NCBI GenBank assembly: GCA_038203695.1
Contig: JBBRDQ010000001.1
Coordinates: forward strand, 24,991 to 88,990
DNA: 64,000 bases
Reading direction: 5' to 3'
Source of the DNA: M3007 sp038203695
GTDB taxonomy: Bacteria > Bacteroidota > Bacteroidia > Chitinophagales > Saprospiraceae
Shown: in pieces, positions 17,526 to 27,951 of the stretch
Layout of the letters: every line of letters begins with the position of its first letter
Position numbering within the stretch: position 1 is the first letter of the stretch
Notes under the pieces: model-generated
The model's input: the letters and a program-made list of their open reading frames with translations, nothing else
Told to the model about the DNA's origin: nothing
Databases searched by the model: none
Translations under genes and position numbers: made by a program

Positions 17526-18140
17526 CTAGGAGCGCCACTTCAGCGTCTGGATCATGCGATTGACATCCGCTTTCATAAAATTCAGGACCGGGGCCAAAGA
17601 ATCGGGCCGGGCCTGTGTGTTGAAGTACAAAGCGCCGCGGACAAAATTGTGGGTGGAGTCGGTTAGAAAAAACTGATAGGCCGATGCAACCGGTCCTTCG
17701 ACGTTAAAAACGATGCCATACACTTGGTCGGCTTTGCGTTCGATCGGGATTTCTTCAATGTAACTGGCTTTGACATTGTGTTTGTTGGTCATTTCGTACG
17801 CATCCTGCACAAATCTGTCAAAATCGGCCCGGCTGCCGATCTGGTTGTACGTAAAATACACTTTTGCATTGAGCGCGGCTATATCCAGATTAAACCAGCA
17901 ATCATTGCGCACTTTCCCACCAAAAAACGTCGTATCGCGCTCGATTGTCGCATAGGCAGGCTGGTCGAACGTAAAATTGCAATACGCTGCATCGAACGGT
18001 TTATAGACCTTGGCGGGATAATCCACGCGCGGATAGGCCCGCGGTTTTGGAACGGAGATATCCTCTTCGCAGGCCGTCGTGGCAATGCTAATGATCGAAA
18101 GAAGCAGCAGGCAGGCAGTATATTTTTTTAGTAAAAACAT
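17526..18140 (-). CDS. gldD: Gliding motility lipoprotein GldD
   Basis: A 204-residue lipoprotein with signal LLLLSIISIATTACEED and then KPRAYPRVDYPAKVYKPFDA, the proline-rich start typical of GldD. The rest (FTFDQPAYATI, CWFNLDIAALNAKVYFTYN, VEGPVASAYQFFLTDSTHNF, FVRGALYFN) follows the family to its end at LKWRS. GldD is a lipoprotein required for gliding and linked to the GldL/GldM motor-T9SS apparatus in Flavobacterium; its biochemical role is not defined. Here it lies 126 nt downstream of batD on the same strand and is not next to other gld genes. Confidence 0.88.
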   Translation of the reverse strand: MFLLKKYTACLLLLSIISIATTACEEDISVPKPRAYPRVDYPAKVYKPFDAAYCNFTFDQPAYATIERDTTFFGGKVRNDCWFNLDIAALNAKVYFTYNQIGSRADFDRFVQDAYEMTNKHNVKASYIEEIPIERKADQVYGIVFNVEGPVASAYQFFLTDSTHNFVRGALYFNTQARPDSLAPVLNFMKADVNRMIQTLKWRS

Positions 18141-18266
18141 AAAAGCGCGGGGTAGGAAATAATTTAGCGTAGTGATTTGCCGCAGGCACCTAGAACAGGA
18201 AGACCCGGCAATATAGTATGAAGCATGGGTTTATTCCCTCAAAATGTACCGAAATTCCGCGCGTCA

Positions 18267-19973
18267 CTAGATTTTATCGCCTAACAGGGCGTCCAGATCT
18301 TTCACCAGTTTGTTGGTTTCGGCCCAGGTGTTGTTCATACTGGCGGATTGATTTTGTCCGGCAAAGACGGCTTGTTCGCAGGTTTGCCAGATGGTCAGTG
18401 CCGACTGAATCTGGTTAAACGGCACCCGGCGTTCCGCCATACGCTGCCGCATGGTAGTCGGCGTCAAGACAGTCGGCGACAGGTCCAGGCGCACCGCCAG
18501 GTACTCCTTAAAGGCTTTGAATAGGGTATCGTAATAAGCGCGCGGTGGGCCGGTCTGCAACAACTGGCTGGCGGCAAAAAAGCGATCGTTCAGCGGCAAC
18601 ATCGGCGTAGGCTCGCTTACAAACGACGTTTTTGCCGTTTTAGGGCGTTTTTTCCACCACAACAACAGAACGAGCGATAAAACCAACAAGGCCAGCGAAC
18701 CCCACACAATCGGCAGCTGCAACCAGGTCAGCGATCGTTCAAAATAAGCACTGGAACTGCTGTTCCCGGCATCGGGCAAGAAAGCGGCACCTGGCAGTAC
18801 GGTTATCGGGAAAGGTTTTTCCAGGCGTAACGTATCGTACCGGCTACTATCGGTATTAAAAAATACAATTTGCGGATGGAGCGTAAACTGACCGGCTTGT
18901 TTTGGCAGAATCAAGTAGTCGAGTGTTTGCGCATGGATAAAAGTTGCCTGGTCATTTTCATAGACATCTTCGTCGCGCACCTGAGGCGTGGCGGTCTCAA
19001 ATCCGGGCGGAAGGGTCAGGGTCGGTGCAGCAAAGCGCTGCGGATTGCCGGTGCCTTCCAGGTGAATACTCATGATCAGCGCCTCGCCTACCCGTAGCGA
19101 ATCGCGATCAACTTGCACTTGCCAGGTATAACGCCCTATCAGTCCGGCAAAACCTTCCGGTGCCGGCATAGGCAGCGGTTTTACCCACAACTGCGCCGGA
19201 GGAGCCTGCAATACCGTCTGCACCGGTACGGGTGGTAAACCGCGCTGCTGTTGCACGACGCCAATGCGGCGTGTTGCGCTGTCTACCGTGGACAGTCCTT
19301 CTTTTTGCGGATACAGCCCGGCTTCGTATAGTGTCTGGACGGTATAGGTTTTATTGCGGATGGTTTCGCTTTGCGAACGTGTATCAAAACGCTTTTTTTC
19401 TTTGGCCGTGAAACCTTCAAAATTGGGCATCGCCAATTCACTATCGCCCTGCACATCGATACTGGTGCAGACTTTCAGCCGCCAGGCGATTTGTTGTCCG
19501 ACAAAAACGGTGTCGTGTTCGAACTCGCCGACCAGAAAAATCGCCGACGCGGCCACGCGCACGGCCTTTATCTTTAAGGGCAACGTATTGGAATTCAACT
19601 GTTTACCATTTACCTCAACCGTTGCGGGCGCAATCGAATAATTGCCCGGCGTAGTGGCTTCCAGGGTGTACACCCAGGATTCCTGGTAATAAGGCCGTCC
19701 GTTATTAAAGCCGCCGCCTCGAATAGGGCCGTCGACCGAAACCACCCGGCAGCCTTTGAACTGCGGCGCGCGAAATGCAGTGCCACTCGCATCCCGCAGG
19801 ATGTAAGAAACGTCCACGTTATTGCCGACTGAGAGGATACTCCGCTCAATTTTTGCCGTCAATACAGGGGTTTGTTGTGCAAAAAGCGGCTGCACAGCAG
19901 TGAGTAACAACACTACGAGGTAGGGGAGCGGTAAACGAGTTCGAAAAGTCTGCAAAAGAATGGGTATTAACAT
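18267..19973 (-). CDS. batD: BatD family protein
   Basis: About 568 residues from ATG 19973 (a GTG four codons upstream is less likely). It has a signal peptide (YLVVLLLTAVQPLFAQQ), tandem Ig-like beta domains (ILSVGNNVDVSYILRD, GGFNNGRPYYQESWVYTLEA, VFVGQQIAWRLKV, SLRVGEALIMSIHLEGTGNP, DYLILPKQAGQFTLHP), a single C-terminal membrane helix (IVWGSLALLVLSLVLLLWW) and a cytosolic tail of about 120 residues. This is the usual BatD layout. BatD works with BatA/B/C and MoxR-type ATPases in envelope stress or oxygen tolerance in Bacteroidota. No batABC is adjacent; a DUF58 protein of the same general system is at 39.9 kb. Confidence 0.87.
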   Translation of the reverse strand: MLIPILLQTFRTRLPLPYLVVLLLTAVQPLFAQQTPVLTAKIERSILSVGNNVDVSYILRDASGTAFRAPQFKGCRVVSVDGPIRGGGFNNGRPYYQESWVYTLEATTPGNYSIAPATVEVNGKQLNSNTLPLKIKAVRVAASAIFLVGEFEHDTVFVGQQIAWRLKVCTSIDVQGDSELAMPNFEGFTAKEKKRFDTRSQSETIRNKTYTVQTLYEAGLYPQKEGLSTVDSATRRIGVVQQQRGLPPVPVQTVLQAPPAQLWVKPLPMPAPEGFAGLIGRYTWQVQVDRDSLRVGEALIMSIHLEGTGNPQRFAAPTLTLPPGFETATPQVRDEDVYENDQATFIHAQTLDYLILPKQAGQFTLHPQIVFFNTDSSRYDTLRLEKPFPITVLPGAAFLPDAGNSSSSAYFERSLTWLQLPIVWGSLALLVLSLVLLLWWKKRPKTAKTSFVSEPTPMLPLNDRFFAASQLLQTGPPRAYYDTLFKAFKEYLAVRLDLSPTVLTPTTMRQRMAERRVPFNQIQSALTIWQTCEQAVFAGQNQSASMNNTWAETNKLVKDLDALLGDKI

Positions 19974-20133
19974 ACGGGCAAGCACAGCGGTAAAGGTAAG
20001 TCAGAATTGTTTTTCAATTTCAAATTTTGATGGGCGATCAGCCAGTTTAATTTTAGACGCACGCCCAAAGCAAAAAAATCTGGCGGCGTATGGTTTAATT
20101 TTTAGCACATTTGCGCAAAACTTTATTCCCGCT

Positions 20134-21063
20134 ATGTACGAGTTAAATAAATCTACATTCGGCCCTTATACCCGGTATGAACTGCACCATCCGGCGACGG
20201 GTAATGGTTTCAGTATCGTACCTGAACGGGGCGCTAACCTGCTCGACCTCTCCTTTGGCGGGCGCAATATCCTGGATGGATTCACTACCCCCGAAGAATT
20301 GACGGCCGCTAAATGGGGGAAAAGCGTGTTGTTATTCCCGTTCCCCAATCGCCTGGACCACGGTAAATACAACTGGTTGGGCAAATCCTATCAATTTCCC
20401 CTCAATAATGCTGCCACGGAAAATGCCATCCACGGTTTTGTGCGCGACGAGGCATTTACGGTCGACTATATCTTTTTAGCCAAGGACCACGCCAGCATCC
20501 TGTGCAGTTTCAATTATGACGGCAGCCGGGAATATTATCCGTTCCCTTTCACCCTGGAAGTGGAGTTCATGCTGCACGACAACGGTACTTTTACCCTGGA
20601 AGCAGCCTGCCGCAATCTGCATACCGAAGTCATTCCGATCGGTTTCGGCTGGCATCCTTACTTCCGCCTGGCCGAACAAGCCGGCGATCATTCTATGCAA
20701 TTGCCTGGTTGTGAAATGGTTGCCATCAACGACCGCATGATCCCCACTGGCGCGCCTACCCCTTATCCGACATTCCAGCGTACCAAGAAAGTGGGTGACA
20801 CCGTACTGGACAATTGTTTCCGCAGCGCACGCGACAGCGGTAGTTATAAAATGGTCCTTCAAGGACCCGCAGGCAAGATCGCGGTGAAAGCCAACGCCCG
20901 TCAGTTCCCTTACTTTCAGGTATTTACGCCGCCGCACCGCGCCAGCATCGCCCTCGAACCCATGTCCTGCAACGTCGATGCTTTCAACAATCAGCAGGGC
21001 CTGGTTACGTTGGCACCGGAGGCGGAATGGAAGGGGAAGATGGTTATTAGTTTTGAGTTTTGA
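20134..21063 (+). CDS. Aldose 1-epimerase family protein
   Basis: 309 residues starting at ATG 20134 (MYELNKSTFGPYTRYELHHP). A longer frame from 19960 exists but overlaps the divergent batD start. Family motifs are SIVPERGANLLDLSFGGRNI, LFPFPNRLDHGKYNW, ENAIHGFVRDEAF (catalytic-region His) and IGFGWHPYFRL (second catalytic His), with the C-terminal CNVDAFNNQQGLV. Galactose mutarotase-type enzymes interconvert alpha and beta anomers of aldohexoses; this one belongs to the broader family, so the sugar is not certain. It is cytosolic, with no signal. It stands alone and is followed by the heptad repeat and the permease gene. Confidence 0.88.
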   Translation: MYELNKSTFGPYTRYELHHPATGNGFSIVPERGANLLDLSFGGRNILDGFTTPEELTAAKWGKSVLLFPFPNRLDHGKYNWLGKSYQFPLNNAATENAIHGFVRDEAFTVDYIFLAKDHASILCSFNYDGSREYYPFPFTLEVEFMLHDNGTFTLEAACRNLHTEVIPIGFGWHPYFRLAEQAGDHSMQLPGCEMVAINDRMIPTGAPTPYPTFQRTKKVGDTVLDNCFRSARDSGSYKMVLQGPAGKIAVKANARQFPYFQVFTPPHRASIALEPMSCNVDAFNNQQGLVTLAPEAEWKGKMVISFEF

Positions 21064-21102
21064 GTTATTTTACATAATTTGTACACTATCAATCTATTAT
21101 GA

Positions 21103-21137
21103 GTATTAATCATTAACCATTAACCATTAATCATTAT
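21103..21137. repeat. Single heptad arm, TTAAYGG family
   Basis: Five heptads in a row, GTATTAA, TCATTAA, CCATTAA, CCATTAA, TCATTAT, ending 3 nt before the ATG of the permease gene at 21141. It has the same orientation and order as the right arms at 7857-7898 and 40987-41021; no left arm is present. Confidence 0.65.
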
Positions 21138-21140
21138 AAA

Positions 21141-22526
21141 ATGACCGCTGAACTACGGCGCAACCTCACCCTGTACGGACTTACCATGATTGCCGTCGGC
21201 AGCACGATTGGGAGTGGTATTTTCCGTACGCCCGGCCAGATCGCCCAGCAAGTACATCTTCCCTCATTTGTGATTGCGTTGTGGGTGCTTGGGGGCGTCG
21301 TAGCCCTGACCGGCGCGCTGACGTATGCGGAAATGGGCAGCAAATTCCCCGGTGCCGGTGGTTTATACGTGTACCTGCGGGAGGCGTATGGCGATGGCGT
21401 CGGATTTTTATACGGGTGGTTTATCCTGTTTATCAGCACCTCGGGCAGTATTGCCGCATTGGTAGTGGTGTGTGCCGAGCACCTTATCTCGCTGTTTGGC
21501 GGCGAAAAAGATAGTTCGCTGGTGGTGCCGCTGGCCATTGGCATTACCGTTTTTTTGACCGTTATCAACTTATTCGGCGTAAAAATCGGGGAGTGGATTG
21601 CCAATATTTTTACCGGTGCCAAACTGCTGGGCTTGTTGCTGATCATTGTGAGCGGTTTCTTTTTTGTGCAGCCGATTGCCGTAAATGCCAATGCGCACAG
21701 TGCTTTTGCCACCACCGAACCGGTTAATTTGTGGACGGCTTTTGCCACGGCTTTTATCGGCGTATTGTGGTCGTATGGCGGCTGGCAACACGCCTCTTTT
21801 CTCGCCGGCGAAACCCGCAATCCCACCCGCAATGTCCCCCGGGCGATGATGCTGGGTGCGGCGATCGTCACCTTGGTGTATGTACTGGCGAATGTGGCTT
21901 ATATGCGCCTGTTACCCGTGGAACAGATTGCCGCTTCCAAGACGGTAGCCGCCGACGCCATGGGCACGATCGGTGCCTGGGCCGGCCCTTTGATGGCTTT
22001 TCTGATCGCATTATCGACTTTTGGGACGACCGGTATTTACTGTATGACCGCGCCGCGTATTTATTATGCCATGGCCAAAGACGGTATTTTCTTTGAAAAA
22101 CTGGCCGCCGTACATCCGCGCTGGCAGACGCCGGTGAACGCGATCCTGGTGCAAAGTACCTGGGCCATTATTTTGATCCTGTTCTGGGGCACTTTTGAAA
22201 ACCTGATCGAGTACGTCACATTTGTCGACTGGATCGGTCTGATGCTGGTGGGCACGACTATTTTTATCTTCCGGCATCGCGAACGAAAACGCCGGCAAAG
22301 CGGCACCGAATTATCGGACCCGGCCAACGAGTCGTCCGAAATGACCGCGTCTTATCGCACACCCTTGTACCCCGTTGTGCCCATAATTTTTGTCGGTATT
22401 TGTGCCTGGTTTGTGTCCTACACGATTTTTACCACGCCGGTGAGCGCGGGCGCGGGATTGCTGGTGGTGGCGTTGGGGTGGGTGGTGTATTGGTTTTATT
22501 TCAGGCGGCGGGTGCCGTTGAAGTAA
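21141..22526 (+). CDS. APC family amino acid permease
   Basis: 461 residues with about twelve hydrophobic segments. The N-terminal substrate-binding signature is VGSTIGSGIFRTPGQIA. Other family segments are TYAEMGSKFPGAGGLYVYLR and SYGGWQHASFLAGETRNPTR, the typical APC TM6-region loop, followed by NVPRAMMLGAAIVTLVYVLA. The protein is an integral cytoplasmic-membrane amino acid/polyamine-organocation transporter, closest in style to LAT-type exchangers (serine/threonine or neutral amino acids), but the substrate is not determined. The start lies directly after a heptad-repeat arm, so the ribosome-binding region is part of that repeat. Confidence 0.9.
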   Translation: MTAELRRNLTLYGLTMIAVGSTIGSGIFRTPGQIAQQVHLPSFVIALWVLGGVVALTGALTYAEMGSKFPGAGGLYVYLREAYGDGVGFLYGWFILFISTSGSIAALVVVCAEHLISLFGGEKDSSLVVPLAIGITVFLTVINLFGVKIGEWIANIFTGAKLLGLLLIIVSGFFFVQPIAVNANAHSAFATTEPVNLWTAFATAFIGVLWSYGGWQHASFLAGETRNPTRNVPRAMMLGAAIVTLVYVLANVAYMRLLPVEQIAASKTVAADAMGTIGAWAGPLMAFLIALSTFGTTGIYCMTAPRIYYAMAKDGIFFEKLAAVHPRWQTPVNAILVQSTWAIILILFWGTFENLIEYVTFVDWIGLMLVGTTIFIFRHRERKRRQSGTELSDPANESSEMTASYRTPLYPVVPIIFVGICAWFVSYTIFTTPVSAGAGLLVVALGWVVYWFYFRRRVPLK

Positions 22527-22557
22527 CTATATTTCACCACAACTGGTTAAATAAACC

Positions 22558-22565
22558 TAACTTTG
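22558..22565 (+). promoter_or_regulatory. -7 element TAACTTTG
   Basis: TAACTTTG matches TAnnTTTG, about 50 nt upstream of the DUF4240 gene. It marks the start of the accessory pocket 22.6-25.9 kb. Confidence 0.45.
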
Positions 22566-22615
22566 TTTGTAATCTTTTAAACATTGGATACCTGTAACAA
22601 GTCAAGTTTGACCTT

Positions 22616-23185
22616 ATGACTGCTGTATTAAAAATGAATATTGAGGAACTTGATACGAAGTTCGTCGAGAATTTGAAGCACGATTTTGCGCATGCAGAGT
22701 TGGAAATCCGCGTGCATGACCAGCCTGATTCGACCGTAGTTTTTTCCGTGGAAGATTTTTGGCAAACGATCGCACAACTAAACTGGTCGAATGAAGAAGA
22801 TGACGCCAGTATAATAGCGCCCGTTATTCAGATATTAATGCAGCAACCCTTGGCTTACATCTACCGGTTTGCCGACATTCTTTCCGAAAAACTTTGGCAG
22901 TTAGACACAAAAGATCACGCACAGGTTTTCCTGGAAGATGCGGAAGAAGAAGGCTATTTGTCGGTTGATGATTTTCTGTATGCCCGATGTGCGGTAGTAG
23001 CCAATGGGCGTGATTATTATGAAAAAATACGGCAAAACCCTGCTGAAATGCCCATTGATGCCACTTTTGAACCTTTATTATACGTTGCTATAAGTGCTTA
23101 TAAACGTAAAACCGGTAAGGAGTTTAATGCCTTGCCTGCTTTTAATTATGAGACTTACAGCAATAAAGAGGGTTGGAAAAAGTAA
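22616..23185 (+). CDS. DUF4240 domain protein, candidate immunity partner
   Basis: 189 residues, acidic and cytosolic. The N-terminal part (MNIEELDTKFVENLKHDFAHAE) is a separate small helix/strand module. From about residue 43 the protein follows DUF4240: VEDFWQTIAQLNW, LAYIYRFADILSEKLWQLDT, YLSVDDFLYARCAVVANGRDYY. No catalytic motif is evident. It is followed with only a 9-nt gap (stop to ATG) by a small GIY-YIG-like protein, an arrangement typical of toxin-immunity pairs. The immunity role is inferred from that and from the acidity, not from a known experiment. ATG 22616 is used; ATG 22631 is also possible. Confidence 0.6.
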   Translation: MTAVLKMNIEELDTKFVENLKHDFAHAELEIRVHDQPDSTVVFSVEDFWQTIAQLNWSNEEDDASIIAPVIQILMQQPLAYIYRFADILSEKLWQLDTKDHAQVFLEDAEEEGYLSVDDFLYARCAVVANGRDYYEKIRQNPAEMPIDATFEPLLYVAISAYKRKTGKEFNALPAFNYETYSNKEGWKK

Positions 23186-23194
23186 TTGCAGGAC

Positions 23195-23503
23195 ATGGCG
23201 GAACACGGCAACTCTAATTTAAATAATAAACTACATCATCTTTACGAAATACGTGATTCTGTAGATGATGTAGTGTTCAAATACGGTATCAGCCACGATC
23301 CGATTGATGAAGATGGCTATTCCAACCGAATGCGGGCGCAGGTTAATTTTCTCAATCTCGGCGTCGACTGGTTGCGCTTTTTTGCCAGAATTCTTATTGT
23401 AGATATTGGAGGCAGGAAAGAGGCAAAGCGCATTGAGCGCAACTACATTCGCACTTTTAAAGATCAAAACGGCCACAACCCACGCGGGAATCTCACTGAT
23501 TAA
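23195..23503 (+). CDS. Small GIY-YIG/URI-like nuclease, candidate orphan toxin module
   Basis: 102 residues from ATG 23195 (a TTG at 23186 is the only earlier option). The core reads LHHLYEIRDSVDD, VVFKYGISHDP, an Arg in NRMRAQ, then EAKRIERNYIRTFKD and GHNPRGN at the end. This order (tyrosine strand, K-Y-G-I strand, arginine, glutamate helix, terminal G..P.GN) matches URI-type GIY-YIG endonuclease toxins found at the C-terminus of polymorphic toxins. Here it has no delivery domain or signal, only about 12 residues before the fold, so it resembles a displaced toxin cassette. It is tightly linked to the DUF4240 gene upstream. Confidence 0.5.
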   Translation: MAEHGNSNLNNKLHHLYEIRDSVDDVVFKYGISHDPIDEDGYSNRMRAQVNFLNLGVDWLRFFARILIVDIGGRKEAKRIERNYIRTFKDQNGHNPRGNLTD

Positions 23504-23539
23504 GCACAAGTGAACGAAAGCCACGCTCCATCACCCAAA

Positions 23540-23632
23540 ATGTTCCAACAAACGATTCAACTCACTTCCGGCGAAACGCTCCAACTCACCTGGATGCAGG
23601 AATCTAAGCCCTTAAAGCCTGATTTACAATGA
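23540..23632 (+). CDS. Possible 30-residue small ORF
   Basis: Starts ATG 23540 (MFQQTIQLTSGETLQLTWMQ) and ends TGA 23630-23632, overlapping the next gene's ATG by four bases (ATGA), a common coupling arrangement. The peptide looks like the first strand-turn-strand of a larger protein, so it may be a truncated gene start rather than a functional peptide. Confidence 0.3.
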   Translation: MFQQTIQLTSGETLQLTWMQESKPLKPDLQ

Positions 23633-24399
23633 AACGAACGTTCCTTAGTGCGTTGATTTTATGGCTCGGTTGTCAGTCGCCACCTGTGCCAGGCGAACCG
23701 GTTGCACCAGTGCCGACGGCCCCCGATTCCCTGCAACAACGTTTGCAAGACTCTCTTGTACAAGCCGTCAACCGCAAAAAACAGGAAGCCCGCTTGGATT
23801 CCATAGCCGCTATCGCCCAATCAAAAACCATTTGGGGACCGCACAGATCAGTGGTCGGCGACTTCGATGGTGATGGCGTGCAAGACACCCTTTATGAAAA
23901 ATACATCAGTCTGTTAACCGGTAAGGAGACGAATAAGGACTATGATTTCAGGGGTACATCCAATAAAGAAATGATGGAATGGATAGACTGCCTCTTTTAC
24001 AAACAAAAGTGGATCGCTCAAAAGGAACCGTTGGTGCGACTGGCCAGTAAAAATCCGGCCATCAAATCTTTTGATGTAGAATCAGGCGACTGTCAGAACG
24101 GATTTGGGTACCTGAAAAACGTTGGCGACCTGAATGGCGACCGCACCGACGAGATCGTATATTATATTTACGATGTGGATATGTCGTCGATGAATTCCTG
24201 TGCGCTGGCGACCTATCAAAACGGTGCATGGAAAGAAGTGCGCCACTGGAACATGACGGAAAATGACTTTCTCTATGAAGAAGGTCAGCCGCAACCCAGC
24301 CCAACGTACATTAAAAAGAAAAACGGCAACGTGTATTACAAAGAGATGGACTTCGGTTCGGGTGCACATATTTGGCGACGGCTTACAACAGATTGGTAA
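23629..24399 (+). CDS. Lipoprotein with FG-GAP-like calcium-binding loops
   Basis: 256 residues. The lipoprotein signal (RTFLSALILWLGCQSP) is followed by a proline-rich tether and a short coiled region (DSLQQRLQDSLVQAVNRKK). Two loops with Asp/Asn spacing resemble FG-GAP/EF-hand-like calcium sites: VVGDFDGDGVQDTLYEK and NVGDLNGDRTDEIVYY. Cysteines at about 122 (WIDCLFYK), 152 (GDCQNGFG) and 189 could form disulfides in the periplasm or on the surface. No enzyme motif is visible. Its start overlaps the stop of the preceding 30-codon ORF. I cannot assign a function beyond a surface or periplasmic lipoprotein. Confidence 0.6.
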   Translation: MKRTFLSALILWLGCQSPPVPGEPVAPVPTAPDSLQQRLQDSLVQAVNRKKQEARLDSIAAIAQSKTIWGPHRSVVGDFDGDGVQDTLYEKYISLLTGKETNKDYDFRGTSNKEMMEWIDCLFYKQKWIAQKEPLVRLASKNPAIKSFDVESGDCQNGFGYLKNVGDLNGDRTDEIVYYIYDVDMSSMNSCALATYQNGAWKEVRHWNMTENDFLYEEGQPQPSPTYIKKKNGNVYYKEMDFGSGAHIWRRLTTDW

Positions 24400-24450
24400 A
24401 CAGGTATACACACACTCATAAACCAGTCAAACAATCACCATAAACACTTT

Positions 24451-24917
24451 ATGCAAAACGAATTTGAAAAATACATCCAGTCGTATTTTGGGGTGCCGCA
24501 ACATACGGTCGATGCCATAATGCCTTTTTTCAAGTTGCAGGAATACAAAAAAGGCGACTACTTTCTGAAAGAAGGCCGTTATGCCGACAAACTGGGCTTT
24601 GTGCAAAGCGGCATTATGCGCGAATATTTAACCGATACTACCGGACAGGAAGTGACTAAATGGATTGCCACACCGGGGTATTTTTCGGCGACATTGCCAG
24701 TTTTTTATTCGATCAGCCGGCGCGCTGGAACCTGCAGGCATTCACCGATTGTACGCTGCTAGTGATTACCAAAACCGATTATGCGCATATCGGACAACTG
24801 GTCGCCAAATGGCCGGAACTGGAAAAACTGTTCATCGCCCGTTGTTTTACTATTTTAGCGCAACGCATTGTCATGCACCTTTCTTGGTCGAGCGTGTTTC
24901 CAGCCGTGCACTTTTAG
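24451..24917 (+). pseudogene. Crp/Fnr-family regulator, frameshifted and lacking the HTH
   Basis: The first frame (24451 onward) encodes MQNEFEKYIQSYFG, FFKLQEYKKGDYFLKEG and GFVQSGIMREYLTDTTGQE, the start of a cyclic-nucleotide-binding-type beta roll as in Bacteroidota Crp/Fnr regulators. At the T-run 24681-24685 the frame must shift: the continuation (GDIASFLFDQPARWNLQAFT, TLLVITKTDYAHIG, LAQRIVMHLS) lies in another frame and ends at 24917. One missing T in this run explains the shift. The C-terminal winged helix normally following is absent, since the sequence leaves the family after about residue 150 and runs into repeat-rich DNA. The gene is therefore doubly damaged. Confidence 0.75.
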
Positions 24918-25266
24918 TTAGGTAAAAAAGTACAAAGTTGCTTGAAAATTTGAGAAAATAGGTGCTTGAAATCGGCGGTTTCAAGATGGCCGATGTGTTT
25001 TCGGTCCCGCTTATTATTGACCACAAAATCAAGGTCATATTCCAGTACATGCTCCGCATGTAGGCGTAACACCCAATCACATCTAACATCTTGTAACCGC
25101 TCGTTTCAACGGGCGGCCCAGCCTAACACCTAATCCCATCAGCTTTCTTTTCAAACATCCACTTCCACTTCTTGATGGGATGTGCTGAAAAGAAGATGGA
25201 TGTGCATCAGGGTAAAGTTTGCGACGGGTGTCTCAGCAAAAACACACGATTCTAAACATCCGTATT
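24918..25266. other. Repeat-rich intergenic spacer with copy A of the CCGCTCG dispersed repeat
   Basis: Holds a dispersed repeat, 25087-25160, sharing ATCTTGTAACCGCTCGTTT, GGCCCAG or GACCCAG, and TTCTTTTCAAACATCCA with 55857-55939. The segment CGCTCGTTTCAACGGGCG can pair with itself (8-bp stem with one G-T). Further on, ATCCCATCA (about 25133) pairs with TGATGGGAT (about 25174). On the minus strand a reading frame without ATG runs from about 25100 to a stop near 24913 (LEYDLDFVVNNKRDRKHIGH); I do not recognise it and leave it uncalled. Confidence 0.5.
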
Positions 25267-25851
25267 ATGCAAACAAAATGGATACTTTTTGCCCTGATGC
25301 TCTCTTCCACGGCGCTTTTTGCACAAAAAGAAAATGAAACACTGTTCAAAAATAGCCGCGTAACCGGCGGATTTGGCGGCCCCATCTTTTCCTGGAGCAA
25401 CAACAATAGCAAAACCGGCTACGGTGCCGGTGGCGGCGGTGGCGTAGTGCTCAACAATTTTTTTATCGGACTCTTTGGCATGGGGGAGACGTTCGAGCGG
25501 CCGAAAATCGGTTCGCAGCAACTTGCGCTGGGCTACGGCGGCTTGTGGATGGGTTACACCATCCCATCGCACAAACTCCTGCACTTGTACACATCGGTCA
25601 AAGTAGCCGGCGGCGCGGTAGGGCTCACGAATTTTGAAGATGACTGGGAAATAGACGACGACCGGATTGATGCCACGCTGGTGGTCGTGCCGGAGGTCGG
25701 CCTGGAACTCAATGTGGCCCGCTGGTTTCGGCTGGGCGCTTCTGCCGGCTACCGGGTTGTAGATGGTTTCGACGGCTGGGGCAGTTATGGTAAAAGAGAC
25801 CTGAATGCGCCGGTGTATGCTTTTACGCTGCGGTTTGGATGGTTTAAATAG
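25267..25851 (+). CDS. Putative outer-membrane beta-barrel protein
   Basis: 194 residues from ATG 25267 (MQTKWILFALMLSSTALFAQ, a clean signal peptide). An ORF beginning at 25219 adds 16 unlikely residues. The mature protein has an asparagine/glycine-rich turn (FGGPIFSWSNNNSKTGYGAG followed by a run of glycines), then amphipathic strands (NFFIGLFGMGETF, LALGYGGLWMGYTI, LHLYTSVKVAGGAVGL, LVVVPEVGLELNVARWFRLG) and a final aromatic strand APVYAFTLRFGWFK. This suggests an 8-stranded outer-membrane barrel. No conserved enzyme residues are visible; the function is unknown. It is the last gene of the accessory pocket. Confidence 0.6.
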   Translation: MQTKWILFALMLSSTALFAQKENETLFKNSRVTGGFGGPIFSWSNNNSKTGYGAGGGGGVVLNNFFIGLFGMGETFERPKIGSQQLALGYGGLWMGYTIPSHKLLHLYTSVKVAGGAVGLTNFEDDWEIDDDRIDATLVVVPEVGLELNVARWFRLGASAGYRVVDGFDGWGSYGKRDLNAPVYAFTLRFGWFK

Positions 25852-25952
25852 TGGGTTTGGGTAGCGCGTTTTGAGTTCGTTACATTGGACGCACGATTGC
25901 CAGCATGTTTGGAAAACAGCGAATGGTTGCGTAACTCAAAACGCGCAAAAAC

Positions 25953-27860
<1,908 letters not shown>

Positions 27861-27951
27861 GGTAATGATGCAAATGAGTAGATGGTGAGGGAGCAGGAAT
27901 TAAGGGGGTAAAAAGGTGTGTATCTGGTCAAGTACATGTATCCCCAAGTTT

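Noticed and set aside
24913..25100. Minus-strand frame LEYDLDFVVNNKRDRKHIGH as a gene
   Set aside because: No start codon, upstream stop lies inside the dispersed repeat, and I recognise no family; left as part of the repeat-rich spacer.
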